A stretch of 64,000 nucleotides of DNA, from assembly GCF_023715565.1 (NCBI RefSeq), contig NZ_JAMBOJ010000019.1:1-64000 (forward strand). Reading direction: 5' to 3'. A program made the position numbers and the translations under genes. Source of the DNA: Cytobacillus firmus (GTDB taxonomy: Bacteria; Bacillota; Bacilli; Bacillales; Cytobacillaceae). The notes under the pieces are model-generated. The model was not told the origin of the DNA. It searched no databases and saw only the letters and a program-made list of their open reading frames with translations. This document shows, piece by piece, positions 46,616-56,389 of this stretch (position 1 is the first letter of the stretch; each line of letters begins with the position of its first letter).

Positions 46616-46651
46616 CCAGGCGAATGCGTTCCAAGTATGTCAAACGCCTGG
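46616..46651. other. Hairpin in the LacI 2-ABC intergenic region
   Basis: CCAGGCG (46616-46622) pairs with CGCCTGG (46645-46651). The loop contains AAGTATGTCAAACGCC (46633-46648, its last bases entering the stem), which also occurs at 36660-36675. A following GGAAATCAAC resembles the right end of the dispersed repeat, so this may be a degenerate relic. Confidence 0.35.
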
Positions 46652-46719
46652 AACGGAAATCAACAACTATGTATAAAAGCATATATTTTTTAACAATTTA
46701 AAATTTATGTAATTTCTGT

Positions 46720-46748
46720 TTGACATAAAACCAGTAAGGTGCAATAAT
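46720..46748 (+). promoter_or_regulatory. Sigma-A promoter of the ABC transporter operon
   Basis: TTGACA (46720-46725), 17-bp spacer, AATAAT (46743-46748). The start codon is about 270 bp downstream, leaving a long leader that contains a cre-like site. Confidence 0.65.
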
Positions 46749-46751
46749 GTA

Positions 46752-46767
46752 TTTGTAAAGTTACTAT
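46752..46767. promoter_or_regulatory. LacI-type operator at the ABC operon promoter
   Basis: TTTGTAAA-GTTACTAT matches 13 of 16 positions of the palindrome at 46460-46475 and begins four bases after the -10 hexamer, the same layout as at 39911-39938. Confidence 0.6.
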
Positions 46768-46898
46768 TCGCATTACTTATTAATTACTTATTTGTTTGTA
46801 ATGATTTTTTTAAAAAATCTTTAGAAATGAGGGGTAAGGTAAATTATCTATAAAACGCAACCCGGATACAATTAATTATACTTTTTTTTGTAAGGTTA

Positions 46899-46912
46899 TG
46901 ATAGCGCTGCCA
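46899..46912 (+). promoter_or_regulatory. cre-like CcpA site in the ABC operon leader
   Basis: TGATAGCGCTGCCA matches 12 of 14 positions of TGWAANCGNTNWCA and sits inside a larger imperfect inverted repeat (46896-46915). Downstream of the promoter, where CcpA would act as a roadblock. Confidence 0.55.
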
Positions 46913-47018
46913 TAACATCCGTTTCAAGAAAGCTAGACTCATAGTTTTACATTTCTTCAAGAATCATTACTGAAAACACAAAGTTAGGAAATCATACTAA
47001 TAATTGGGGGAATATCGG

Positions 47019-48338
47019 ATGAAATTCAAAAAAGCGGCTTCTCTAGTCCTTGCTGCATCATTGACTGTTTCAGGTCTTGCAGCTTGTAGTAATGGCGATA
47101 AGAGCAATGAAAGCACGAAAGACGGCGTAACGACAATTGAATTCTGGGCGGCTCCAAACCCAACACAGCAAGTGTATTGGAAGGAAATAGCGGAAGAGTT
47201 CACAAAAGAAAATCCGGATATCAAGGTGAACGTAAGCCCGATGAAGGAAAGCCCGACATCTGAAGCTGGAATTCAATCAGCGATTGCCGGGGGCAGCGCA
47301 CCAACGATGTCAGAAAACATTAACCGTGGTTTCGCGGCTCAGCTGTCTGAAAGTAAAGCGCTTTTACCATTGGACGAGCTAGAGGGCTGGGATGAAATCA
47401 AGAAGAACAGAAATATGGAAGATACAATGAAGGGCTGGGAGTTTGCTGACGGCCACCAATACGTATTGCCAATCTACTCGAATGCGATGTTGTTTGGCTG
47501 GAGATTGGATGTCCTGAAGGAACTTGGCTTTAATGAGCCGCCGAAAACATACAGTGAAATGCTTGAAGTAGCGAAGAAATTGAAAGAGAAGTACCCGGAC
47601 AAATATGTATGGGCTAAACCGGACCTTGCTGACCCTACAGCTTGGAAGAGATGGTTCGACTTCTTCATGCTTTATAATGCAGCATCTGATGGCAACAAAT
47701 TCGTAGAGGGAACTGAGTTCACTGGCGATAAGAAGGCAGGGGAACAAGTTCTTGGATTTGTGGAAGAGCTGCAAAAAGCAGATGCGTTAATGACTAGACA
47801 GTCTAAAGATCCATTCGAAACCGGATTGGGAATCTTTACGGATATTGGTCCTTGGACAATTCCTTATTGGGCTGATAAATTCCCTGAAATGAAATTGAAT
47901 GAAACGTATGCCTTAGCATTGCCTCCTGTTCCAGACGGAATGGATACAGAAAACGTTAAGACATTCGCAGATACAAAAGGTCTTGTTGTGTATGCTTCAG
48001 CAACGAAAGAGCAGCAAAAAGCGGCTGCAGAATTCATTAAATGGGTCTACTCAAATCCTGAAAATGACCTGAAATGGCTTGAAAAGACTAGCTTGCCGCC
48101 AGCACGTGATGACTTGACAACAAATGACACTTTCAAAGAGTTCTTTGAAAACAACCCAGAATTACAGCCATATGCTGCTGCCGTTCCAAATGCAATACCG
48201 CCAATGGATAACTCTAAATACAATGATATCCAGACATTTATTGGCCAGCATGCCTTCAATCCAGTTGTAAAAGGAGAGAAAGATCCGAAAACTGCATGGA
48301 AGGATATGCAAGAGGCCATTGAGGGGGCTCTCAAATAA
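47019..48338 (+). CDS. ABC transporter sugar-binding lipoprotein
   Basis: 439 aa, family 1 extracellular solute-binding protein. Lipoprotein signal with lipobox GLAAC (C23), then the binding domain beginning TIEFWAAPNPTQQVYWKEIAEEF. It captures an oligosaccharide for the two permeases encoded next. GGGGGA lies seven bases before the ATG at 47019. First gene of a tightly packed operon (stop overlaps the next start by one base). The ligand is inferred from the operon to be a mannose-containing oligosaccharide. Confidence 0.93.
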   Translation: MKFKKAASLVLAASLTVSGLAACSNGDKSNESTKDGVTTIEFWAAPNPTQQVYWKEIAEEFTKENPDIKVNVSPMKESPTSEAGIQSAIAGGSAPTMSENINRGFAAQLSESKALLPLDELEGWDEIKKNRNMEDTMKGWEFADGHQYVLPIYSNAMLFGWRLDVLKELGFNEPPKTYSEMLEVAKKLKEKYPDKYVWAKPDLADPTAWKRWFDFFMLYNAASDGNKFVEGTEFTGDKKAGEQVLGFVEELQKADALMTRQSKDPFETGLGIFTDIGPWTIPYWADKFPEMKLNETYALALPPVPDGMDTENVKTFADTKGLVVYASATKEQQKAAAEFIKWVYSNPENDLKWLEKTSLPPARDDLTTNDTFKEFFENNPELQPYAAAVPNAIPPMDNSKYNDIQTFIGQHAFNPVVKGEKDPKTAWKDMQEAIEGALK

Positions 48339-49213
48339 TGAGTAAGAACCAAGGATGGTTGGGCTGGCTTTTTGCCAGTCCTTATCTTTTATACGCGATC
48401 ATTTTCTTTCTGTTACCACTCGTCTGGTCACTGTTTCTATCTGTGACGGACTGGAACTTAATATCACCGACTTACAGCTTTGTTGGAATTGATAACTATA
48501 CCGCAGCCTTGAAAAGCCAGGGTGTACAGAGTGCCTTTTTTGTAACCTTTAAATTCATGGCTGTATTTGTACCTTTAGTCATTGCCTTTTCCATCATTGT
48601 CGCCCTGATTGTCCAGGGGCTTCCAAGATTCAAAGGACTGTTCTTAATCGGATTTTTCCTTCCTTATTTGGCATCAGGGGTTGTTTCCTCTCTGATCGTG
48701 AAAGGGATTTTGTCCTACAATAGTCCGCTGAATGAATTCCTGCGAGGATTTGGCATTGATATTAACTGGCTTGGATCACCATTCGCTGCACTATTTGTTG
48801 TAGCGTTGATCATTGCCTGGAAATTCACCGGATATTATGCGCTGATTTTAACATCTGGATTTGAAAGCATCAGTAAAGATGTCTATGAAGCTGCGCTGAT
48901 TGACGGAGTGACGCCTTGGCAGCGTTTTTGGAAAATTACTTTTCCGCTTCTCTATCCAGCGTTATTTACTGTATTGATTTTATCGATTGGTGTTACGTTT
49001 GGTATTTTCACAGAGGTTTATCAATTAACTGGCGGCGGACCGAATTTTGCGACGAATACATGGCAGATGGAGATTTTCACAAAAGCCTTCTCTAACCTGC
49101 AAGCCGGCTATGCTTCTGCTATTGCCATCATCGCATCGATTGTAACGTTCATTGCGATTTACATCATTAGAAAACTCTTGGAACTGTGGGGGAAACGAAA
49201 TGGTTGGACCTAA
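48338..49213 (+). CDS. ABC transporter permease 1 (MalF-type)
   Basis: 291-aa inner-membrane permease with six hydrophobic helices and the EAA loop (YEAALIDGVTPWQRFWKITFPLLYPAL, near residues 190-215) that docks the ATPase. The ATG overlaps the stop of the binding-protein gene by one base. No ATP-binding subunit is encoded anywhere in the operon, so a shared MsmX-like ATPase elsewhere must energise it, as for several Bacillus sugar importers. Confidence 0.93.
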   Translation: MSKNQGWLGWLFASPYLLYAIIFFLLPLVWSLFLSVTDWNLISPTYSFVGIDNYTAALKSQGVQSAFFVTFKFMAVFVPLVIAFSIIVALIVQGLPRFKGLFLIGFFLPYLASGVVSSLIVKGILSYNSPLNEFLRGFGIDINWLGSPFAALFVVALIIAWKFTGYYALILTSGFESISKDVYEAALIDGVTPWQRFWKITFPLLYPALFTVLILSIGVTFGIFTEVYQLTGGGPNFATNTWQMEIFTKAFSNLQAGYASAIAIIASIVTFIAIYIIRKLLELWGKRNGWT

Positions 49214-50030
49214 GAAAAAAGGATTGGTTTTTCGTTACCTGTTTGCGATTGTCCTATTGCTGATTATGATTTACCCATATATCTACATGGTGTTGAATTC
49301 CTTTGCTGATTGGAGTCAGGTCGATAAGAAATTCTTCCCGACTGAATACTCGTTAAAGTCATGGGAATGGCTGCTTGGCGGCGGGGAATCTGTCATCCCG
49401 CGTCCATGGATTAACGCCTTTTTTAACAGCTTTCTAGTATCTGCCGGCTCGACCATTTTAATGATGGTCTCAGCGGTTATGGTTTCTTATGCATTAGCTA
49501 AAATTCAATTTAAAGGAAGAGACACAGTCAACAACGTAATCTTGTTCCAGATGTTCTTCCCGGCGATCATCCTGCTGATTCCTACTTTCTTAGTGATTCA
49601 AAAGGTTGGAATGTACGACTCCTACTGGGGAATGATCCTGCCAAAAGCGATGAGTCTATGGGCAGTGTTCATGTATACGAACTTCTTCAAGGCAATCCCG
49701 GATACATTCATTGAAGCGGCAAAATTGGATGGTGCGAGCGAACTGCAAATCATGTTCAAAATTGTCCTGCCGATGTCAAAGTCAATCACTACGGTTATAT
49801 TCTTGTTCTTGTTCATGGAAAGATGGACAGAGCTGTTATGGGACATGCTTGTTGCAAAGAGCGATAACATGCTTACGCTAAACGTACTCTTATCACAAAT
49901 GTTTGGCCCTTATGGCGGCTATCCAGGACCGATGTATGCGGCATCCGTATTATTGACATTGCCGATCATCATCATCTTCTTGCTTTTCGCGAAGAAGTTC
50001 CGAGAGGGAATGCAATTCACACTTAAGTAA
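49200..50030 (+). CDS. ABC transporter permease 2 (MalG-type)
   Basis: 276-aa partner permease with six helices and the EAA loop EAAKLDGASELQIMFKIVLPMSKS (near 175-200). The start at 49200 (MVGPKKKG) overlaps the previous gene by 14 nt and has GGGGGA upstream; an in-frame ATG/codon region at 49152 lies inside the previous gene and is rejected. Forms the transmembrane channel with permease 1. Confidence 0.93.
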   Translation: MVGPKKKGLVFRYLFAIVLLLIMIYPYIYMVLNSFADWSQVDKKFFPTEYSLKSWEWLLGGGESVIPRPWINAFFNSFLVSAGSTILMMVSAVMVSYALAKIQFKGRDTVNNVILFQMFFPAIILLIPTFLVIQKVGMYDSYWGMILPKAMSLWAVFMYTNFFKAIPDTFIEAAKLDGASELQIMFKIVLPMSKSITTVIFLFLFMERWTELLWDMLVAKSDNMLTLNVLLSQMFGPYGGYPGPMYAASVLLTLPIIIIFLLFAKKFREGMQFTLK

Positions 50031-50052
50031 CCAGGGATTGGAGTTCTGGCAA

Positions 50053-51672
50053 ATGGTTAAATGGTGGAAGCAATCAGTTTTCTATGAAATATATATGCCT
50101 AGTTTCAAGGACGGAAATGGAGATGGCCTGGGGGATTTCACGGGAATCACCTCCAAGCTGGATTACCTCAAGGATCTGGGAGTAGATGGGCTGTGGCTCA
50201 CTCCCTTTTATCCTTCTCCAAAAGTGGATAACGGCTATGATATTTCTGATTATTATTCAATCGATCCCGCTTATGGGACGATGGAGAATTTTGAAGCTTT
50301 TATATCTGAGGCGCACAAGCGCGATATCAAAGTCATTGTTGATATTGTCTTGAATCACACTTCTTCCGAGCATGAATGGTTCAAGGAATCAAGGTCATCG
50401 AAGGATCATCCAAAGCGTGATTGGTATATCTGGAGAGACAAACCGAATAACTGGGAATCGTTTTTCAGCGGTTCAGCATGGGAATACGATGAGGCGACCG
50501 GCCAATATTATTACCATGCTTTTGCGAAAGAGCAGGTTGACCTAAACTGGGCAAACCCCGAAGTCAGGAATGCCATGTATGATGTCATGAGGTTTTGGCT
50601 GGATAAAGGTGTGGACGGATTCAGGCTTGATGTCATCAACTTCCTGACCATCAACGATTCCTTTATCGATAATCCTTTTGACCATGAAAAGAATGAGCAA
50701 ATCCATTTGTACGATAAGGACCAGGACGGGATCTTAACCGTTATTGAGGAAATTGCCCAGGTGGTCCATCAATATCAGAATAAATTCCTCGTTGGTGAGG
50801 TCGGTTCTGAGGATATTGAGATATTAAAACGGTACTCAGGGCGGAACAAGCTTGATGTATCCTTTAATTTCAACATTGGAAGTATTGCCGAGTTTGATGC
50901 AGAAAAGATTTTCGAGCAATTAGTGGAAACAGAGAAAGCATATGATTCCGAGCAAATTGCTACACTGTTCTTCTCTAGTCACGATATGTCACGCCATATT
51001 TCACGATTTGGCGGTGATGAGGAGCGTGCGAAGCTGGCTGCTGCGCTGATGCTTACGGCAAAGGGCGTGCCGTTCCTTTACCAGGGGGATGAGCTTGGCA
51101 TGAGGGATTGGGTGACAGATGATATTGCGAAGATGATTGATGTCCAGGGGCGCCTCGTCTATGAAGAGGCCTTGAAGGCTGGTAAATCCCAAGAGGAAGC
51201 TCTGGTTGCCGCAAACGAACGATGCCGTGATAAATCTCGTACTCCAATGCAATGGAGTTCGGGAACACATGCTGGCTTTTCTGAAACAGTACCTTGGATT
51301 ACGGTGCCTGAGGATGCTGTCCATACAAACGTGGAAATCCAGGAGGGCAATCCTGATTCCATGCTTTCTTTCTATAAAAGAATGTTGAAGCTGAGTAGAG
51401 AACATACTTCCCTTCAAACGGGAGAGTATGAATTCTTGCGCTATGAGGATAAGATGATTTCTTATATGAGAAGCAACGACAAGGAACGGACCTTTGTTGC
51501 TCTGAACTTTTCTGAGGAAGAGAAATCTCTTGAGTTAGAGCTGAAAAACAAGGAACTGCTGATTTCGAACAAGCGGTCAACGCTTGGAGACAATGATGTA
51601 CTTACAATATCAGCAAATGAAGTCATTATTTTAAAGGAGGATGCTGGGAATGATGGTCTTAACGAAAGGTAA
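50053..51672 (+). CDS. GH13 alpha-glucosidase / oligo-1,6-glucosidase-like enzyme
   Basis: 539 aa. Alpha-amylase-family (beta/alpha)8 barrel. Conserved regions: DIVLNHTS, GFRLDVINF with nucleophile D193, VGEVGS with acid/base E249, and SSHDMSR with D311 (NHDQPR in most members). The GVDGFRLDVI pattern is that of the oligo-1,6-glucosidase/trehalose-6-phosphate-hydrolase subgroup, acting on small alpha-glucosides. It begins behind TTGGAG at ATG 50053. Its place between mannose-related genes implies that the imported sugar contains alpha-linked glucose. Confidence 0.9.
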   Translation: MVKWWKQSVFYEIYMPSFKDGNGDGLGDFTGITSKLDYLKDLGVDGLWLTPFYPSPKVDNGYDISDYYSIDPAYGTMENFEAFISEAHKRDIKVIVDIVLNHTSSEHEWFKESRSSKDHPKRDWYIWRDKPNNWESFFSGSAWEYDEATGQYYYHAFAKEQVDLNWANPEVRNAMYDVMRFWLDKGVDGFRLDVINFLTINDSFIDNPFDHEKNEQIHLYDKDQDGILTVIEEIAQVVHQYQNKFLVGEVGSEDIEILKRYSGRNKLDVSFNFNIGSIAEFDAEKIFEQLVETEKAYDSEQIATLFFSSHDMSRHISRFGGDEERAKLAAALMLTAKGVPFLYQGDELGMRDWVTDDIAKMIDVQGRLVYEEALKAGKSQEEALVAANERCRDKSRTPMQWSSGTHAGFSETVPWITVPEDAVHTNVEIQEGNPDSMLSFYKRMLKLSREHTSLQTGEYEFLRYEDKMISYMRSNDKERTFVALNFSEEEKSLELELKNKELLISNKRSTLGDNDVLTISANEVIILKEDAGNDGLNER

Positions 51673-52600
51673 GGTAAAAACTTGCAAACAGCTTTTGGAG
51701 GAGTTTTCTTCAAAAGTACAGCCGGTTAATCCGGAGAAAATCGTTTTCACCGGTGTTGGTGATAAGGATGTCTATAATATTTCAGCTCCTTTTGAAGATG
51801 AGGGTGAGCTTGTCATTGCAGGACGCGTGGAATCACGTGACAGCGAGCATTCCAGCGTTTATTTCTTCGTCCAAAGAAGCGGTGAATGGGTTCCGCGAGA
51901 AAACGCACCTGTATTTGAATTGCAGGATCCTTTTTACACAAGGATTGCTGGTGAGCTGGTCCTCGGCGGCGTACAGATTTTCCCGCATCCGGCAATCGAA
52001 GATGCACTTGGATGGCGTACAGTGTTTTATAAAGGAAAGAACATTGCAAGTTTAAAGGAGTTTGCGAAGGGGCCGGATGGCATGAAGGATCTGCGCCTTG
52101 TTGAGCTGGCTGATGGCAGCATTGGTGTGCTGACAAGACCGCAGGGTGAAAAGGGCGGCAGAGGGAAGATTGGCTGGGCACGCATTTCTTCCTTGGAGGA
52201 ATTGACGCTCGAGGTCATCAATGAGGCTCCTATATTTGAAGATCAGTTCATTGATGAAGAGTGGGGTGGAGCGAACGAGCCACACCTGCTTGCAAATGGC
52301 CTGGTTGGTGTACTTGGCCACATTGCTTCGTTCGATGAAGCAGGAGACCGCCATTATTATCCGATGATGTTCGCGCTTGATCCGGAAACAGGCGTATTTT
52401 CAGATATGGAGCTGATCGCAACGAGAAGCAATTTCCTTCCGGGTGCCTCAAAGCGACCAGACTTGGCTGATGTTGTGTTCAGCGGCGGAATTGTCCGGAA
52501 AGCGGACGGCACAGCTGATATCTATGCAGGAATCAGTGATGCCGAAGCGCAAAAAATCACGATTGCAGACCCATTTTTACAATACGAGCAAAAAAACTGA
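51650..52600 (+). CDS. DUF1861 family protein
   Basis: 316 aa, predicted beta-propeller; no catalytic motif that I can name. The C-terminal half (GANEPHLLANGLVGVLGHIA, SKRPDLADVVFSGGI) resembles in layout the five-bladed propellers of GH43/GH130 clans. The gene overlaps the GH13 gene by 23 nt, with AGGAGG nine bases before the ATG at 51650, and is followed by GH130. The same GH13-DUF1861-GH130 order is known to me from Listeria. A glycan-processing role is inferred from that fixed neighbourhood. Confidence 0.85.
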   Translation: MMVLTKGKVKTCKQLLEEFSSKVQPVNPEKIVFTGVGDKDVYNISAPFEDEGELVIAGRVESRDSEHSSVYFFVQRSGEWVPRENAPVFELQDPFYTRIAGELVLGGVQIFPHPAIEDALGWRTVFYKGKNIASLKEFAKGPDGMKDLRLVELADGSIGVLTRPQGEKGGRGKIGWARISSLEELTLEVINEAPIFEDQFIDEEWGGANEPHLLANGLVGVLGHIASFDEAGDRHYYPMMFALDPETGVFSDMELIATRSNFLPGASKRPDLADVVFSGGIVRKADGTADIYAGISDAEAQKITIADPFLQYEQKN

Positions 52601-52621
52601 CTGAATTGAGGGGATTACAAC

Positions 52622-53686
52622 ATGAATGTATATAGATATGAAGAGAATCCGTTAGTGACACCGATGGATGTAAAACCGCATCGTGAAGACTTTGAAGTGA
52701 TTGGCGCATTCAATGCGGGGATTACGACATTTAATGATGAAATCATCATGCTGCTGCGTGTCGCAGAGCGTCCGATCAGTGAGGATCCTGAAATTGTGAA
52801 ATCACCTGTTTACAATCCAGAAACAAACAAGCTTGAAATTTTGGAATTCAATTTAAATGATCCTGCTTATAATTTTTCAGATCCGCGGACGATTCAAAAG
52901 GCAGGAGAGTCGAACCGTCTCGCTTATCTGACTTCATTATCGTATTTGAGGATTGCACGCAGTAAGGATGGCCACAACTTTACGATTGACGAAAAGCCTT
53001 TTGTGTACCCTTCAAATGAGCTTGAGACATTTGGAATTGAAGACCCAAGGATTACAAAGATTGAAGATACTTATTATATTTATTTCAGTGCTGTATCACC
53101 TGTTGGTGTTGGCGAATCCATGGTTTCAACAAAGGATTTTGTCACAACAGAGCACCATGGCATGATTTTCGCGCCGGAAAATAAGGACGTGTTAATATTC
53201 CCTGAGAAAATCAACGGCAAGTACTATGCCCTTCATCGCCCAGTACCAAGAAGTGTTGGTGAGCCGGAGATGTGGATTGCTGAATCTACTAATCTATTGC
53301 ACTGGGGAAATCACAAATACTTATTAGGCCTGCGCGAGGGCATGTGGGATAGTGCCCGCATGGGTGGCGGAGCTGTTCCGTTCAAAACGGAAAAAGGCTG
53401 GCTCGAGCTTTACCATGGCGCAACGACGGATCATCGCTATTGCATGGGTGCTGTATTGCTTGACCTAGAAGACCCAACAAAGGTCATTGCTCGCTCTGAC
53501 AAGCCAATCCTTGAGCCAGAAGCAGACTATGAAGTCGAAGGATTCTTCGGAAATGTCGTGTTCTCATGCGGCGCGGTCGTTGAAGGCGATGTTGTAAAAA
53601 TGTATTACGGTGTTGCCGATACTTCAATGGCATGCGCTGAGCTAAGTTTGCAGGAAATCCTGGATTCATTAACTTATATAAAATAA
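52622..53686 (+). CDS. GH130 mannoside phosphorylase/hydrolase
   Basis: 354 aa five-bladed propeller of family GH130, whose members phosphorolyse (or hydrolyse) beta-mannosides, giving mannose-1-phosphate. The conserved Asp is D141 in GIEDPRITK; phosphate/sugar-site segments include RMGGGAVPFKTEKGWLELYHGA. The sequence layout is like the Listeria beta-1,2-mannobiose/oligomannan phosphorylase group, but linkage cannot be read from sequence. AGGGGA before the ATG. PgcA and ManA in the same locus would take the product to fructose-6-P. Confidence 0.9.
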   Translation: MNVYRYEENPLVTPMDVKPHREDFEVIGAFNAGITTFNDEIIMLLRVAERPISEDPEIVKSPVYNPETNKLEILEFNLNDPAYNFSDPRTIQKAGESNRLAYLTSLSYLRIARSKDGHNFTIDEKPFVYPSNELETFGIEDPRITKIEDTYYIYFSAVSPVGVGESMVSTKDFVTTEHHGMIFAPENKDVLIFPEKINGKYYALHRPVPRSVGEPEMWIAESTNLLHWGNHKYLLGLREGMWDSARMGGGAVPFKTEKGWLELYHGATTDHRYCMGAVLLDLEDPTKVIARSDKPILEPEADYEVEGFFGNVVFSCGAVVEGDVVKMYYGVADTSMACAELSLQEILDSLTYIK

Positions 53687-53785
53687 TTCCACTATTAGTG
53701 CCAAAATCGGGTAATGATTTTGGCCTTTTATCTTAGTAAAGGTTTTGTGTTCTGTCGAGACTCTTTGATGAAAGGTTCGGTTTCT

Positions 53786-56311
53786 ATGAAGCTTAATAAA
53801 AACTGGAAGATTAAGCATTTCGATGTGGGTGCTGCACGTGACCTGGAAGTGGCCTCCCCGGAATATATTGATTATTTTTGGATGACGGCTGCGGTTCCGG
53901 GTGACGTCCATTCAACCCTGATACAGCGCAAGCTGATCGACGATCCCTTCTATGGCCATAATGATTTGAAATGCCAGTGGGTAGAGGAAAAGGTCTGGTG
54001 GTACCGAACCACCTTTGAATTCAATGGAGCAGACCATAAAGATGAGCGGTATGATTTGCTTTTCGAAGGTCTCGATACGTTTGCGACAGTTTATCTGAAT
54101 GGCGTCGAGCTCGGTTCAACGGATAATATGTTTATCAGTCATGGCTTTGAAGTGACAAGGGAATTGAAGAAGGGCAAGAACGTCCTTGCTGTAAAATTCG
54201 ATCCGATTGATGTGCATGTCAAGGAGAAGGTCCAATATTATTGGTCAGGGTTCAGCAAGGAGCGGATCTGGACAAGGAAGAACCAAAGCCATTGGGGCTG
54301 GGACTGGGGCCCGCGTCTTGTGACAGCGGGTATCTGGAAGGATGTCCATTTGAAGAAACGGATGAATGCCAGCATTGATTCTGTATTTGCTAAAACGACC
54401 TCGATTACTGAAGACAAGGCATTTGTGGACATCGAGATTGAGGTGGATTCTTTTAGGAGAGGAAAAGACTATCAAGTTGGGGTAGAGCTCTCTTTCGGAG
54501 AAGAAAAATTCACTGGCAGTGCGGCGGTTCAAGGAAAAAAGGCTATAGTCACCCTTGGAATTGACAATCCGAAGCTCTGGTGGACACATGACCTGGGTAC
54601 GCCGAATCTCTACCAATTGAATGTGGAATTGTATGCTGATGGCGATAAAATCGATGAAAGGCAAGAAGAATTTGGAATCAGGACGATCGAAGTCCTCCGC
54701 GTTGATGAGAAAGGGGATCATTGCTTTACCTTTGTGCTCAATGGTAAAAAGCTTTTTGCCAAGGGCGCGAACTGGATTCCGATTGACAGCTTCATAGCGT
54801 CTGTTCCGGATTCCCGATACAAGCACTTAATCAAGCTGTCAAAGGACGCGAACATGAATATGCTTCGTGTTTGGGGCGGCGGCATCTATGAACGAGATGT
54901 TTTTTATGACGAGTGCAATCGCCTCGGGATTTTGGTCTGGCAGGATTTCATGTTTGCATGCGCTCTTTACCCCGACTACAATAAAAATTTCATGGACAAT
55001 GTCCGGAATGAAATTATTCAGGTCGTCAAACGGCTGCGCAATCATCCATCTGTCGCGTTATGGTGCGGGAATAATGAGAACGACTGGCTTTATGAAGCCT
55101 TGTTTTCTTCAGGTGAAATCACCGATCCTTTTTACGGGGAAAAAATCTATCATGAACTGATGCCGGAAATCCTGGAAGAATTGGATCCTACCCGGCTGTT
55201 TTGGCCAAGCTCTCCATTCGGAGGGAATGACCATAACTCAAGGGAACAGGGAGATACACATAACTGGCAGGTCTGGCACGGCAACATTGAGCCGCGGACC
55301 TTTGGCGAGCCGCAGACTGTGAACTACACCGTCGAAGGCCTTTCTTTTAAAAACTTTAAAAACGATCATACGGCATTTGTGAGTGAGTTTGGCATGCATG
55401 CGTCTTCTAACCGCTATACACTGGAGCGAAATATCCCTAATGACCAATTTTTCTGGGGCAGTGAAGAAATGGCCTACCGGAATAAAGATATCCATCATCC
55501 TAAAGGGATTTTGCTGATGGAAGGGTACACCGGAGTGCCAAACGACTTGGATGAGTATATTTCCTATTCGATGCTGACGCAGGCGGAAGGGCTGAAATAT
55601 GGCATTGAGCATTACCGCCGGAATAAATCGAAAACGAGCGGTACGCTGTTCTGGCAGCTGAACGATTGCTGGCCTGGAACAAGCTGGTCTGTCATTGACT
55701 ATTACTTGCTTCCGAAGGCTTCCTATCATTATGCGAAAAAATTCTATCATCCTGTTTTATTAACCATCGATCATGAGCCAGGTTCTGATCTGAATGTATG
55801 GATCGTGAATGACAGATTAGCAGGCTATGAGGATGAAATCGAGCTTGCTGTATATGACTTTCATGGGAAAAAAGCTTTTTCGAAAAGATGGAATGTCTCT
55901 GTTAAGGCAAATGTTGCTTATCAGTTAGACACGGTTCTCGAGGAGGAAGCTTTAGGAGGATTAAAACCGGAAGAGGCAGTGATCGTTCTCCGTTCATTGC
56001 AGGATAAAACCTATGAAAATACTTATTACTTCTGTGATCAAAAGGATGTAACGCTGCCAGGTGCTGAGCTGACTGTAGAATTCAGCATGGAAAAGAATGA
56101 AATTACGCTATCAACTAATGCTCTGGCGCGGATGGTTACAATTGAGATGGATATCGAACAGCTTGTACTTGAGGATAACTTTTTTGACCTGCAGCCTAAT
56201 GTGGCGGCAACGATTAAAGTCAGCCAGGCTCAAGGGAAAGATATTCCGTGGGATACCTTGAAAGTAAAAGCAATTAATAGTGTAACAACGAAGATGACTG
56301 AGGCCCGATGA
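53786..56311 (+). CDS. Beta-mannosidase, glycoside hydrolase family 2
   Basis: 841 aa. N-terminal sugar-binding domain (LNKNWKIKHFDVG..., about 1-165), immunoglobulin-like domain (about 170-275), TIM barrel (about 280-640) with acid/base E431 in WCGNNEND and nucleophile E534 in FVSEFGMH, and C-terminal beta domains. WGWDWGPRL is a beta-mannosidase signature. It removes non-reducing beta-mannose. I choose ATG 53786, nine bases after GAAAGG; upstream ATGs at 53768 and 53714 are in frame. No signal peptide, so it acts on imported oligosaccharides. Confidence 0.93.
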   Translation: MKLNKNWKIKHFDVGAARDLEVASPEYIDYFWMTAAVPGDVHSTLIQRKLIDDPFYGHNDLKCQWVEEKVWWYRTTFEFNGADHKDERYDLLFEGLDTFATVYLNGVELGSTDNMFISHGFEVTRELKKGKNVLAVKFDPIDVHVKEKVQYYWSGFSKERIWTRKNQSHWGWDWGPRLVTAGIWKDVHLKKRMNASIDSVFAKTTSITEDKAFVDIEIEVDSFRRGKDYQVGVELSFGEEKFTGSAAVQGKKAIVTLGIDNPKLWWTHDLGTPNLYQLNVELYADGDKIDERQEEFGIRTIEVLRVDEKGDHCFTFVLNGKKLFAKGANWIPIDSFIASVPDSRYKHLIKLSKDANMNMLRVWGGGIYERDVFYDECNRLGILVWQDFMFACALYPDYNKNFMDNVRNEIIQVVKRLRNHPSVALWCGNNENDWLYEALFSSGEITDPFYGEKIYHELMPEILEELDPTRLFWPSSPFGGNDHNSREQGDTHNWQVWHGNIEPRTFGEPQTVNYTVEGLSFKNFKNDHTAFVSEFGMHASSNRYTLERNIPNDQFFWGSEEMAYRNKDIHHPKGILLMEGYTGVPNDLDEYISYSMLTQAEGLKYGIEHYRRNKSKTSGTLFWQLNDCWPGTSWSVIDYYLLPKASYHYAKKFYHPVLLTIDHEPGSDLNVWIVNDRLAGYEDEIELAVYDFHGKKAFSKRWNVSVKANVAYQLDTVLEEEALGGLKPEEAVIVLRSLQDKTYENTYYFCDQKDVTLPGAELTVEFSMEKNEITLSTNALARMVTIEMDIEQLVLEDNFFDLQPNVAATIKVSQAQGKDIPWDTLKVKAINSVTTKMTEAR

Positions 56312-56389
56312 TGATGAAAGCAGCTGCATTGCAGGGATTGAAAATCAGCAGAGGTGGTGAAAGCCCTCGTTTTTAGAGGGTGATAATAG

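Noticed and set aside
36660-46648. 16-bp identity AAGTATGTCAAACGCC at 36660-36675 and 46633-46648
   Set aside because: One 16-mer match between two sites in 64 kb is near the chance level, so I did not call a repeat.
54245-55750. Long minus-strand frames inside the GH2 beta-mannosidase (193 and 170 codons)
   Set aside because: Shadows of a complete GH2 gene with both catalytic glutamates.
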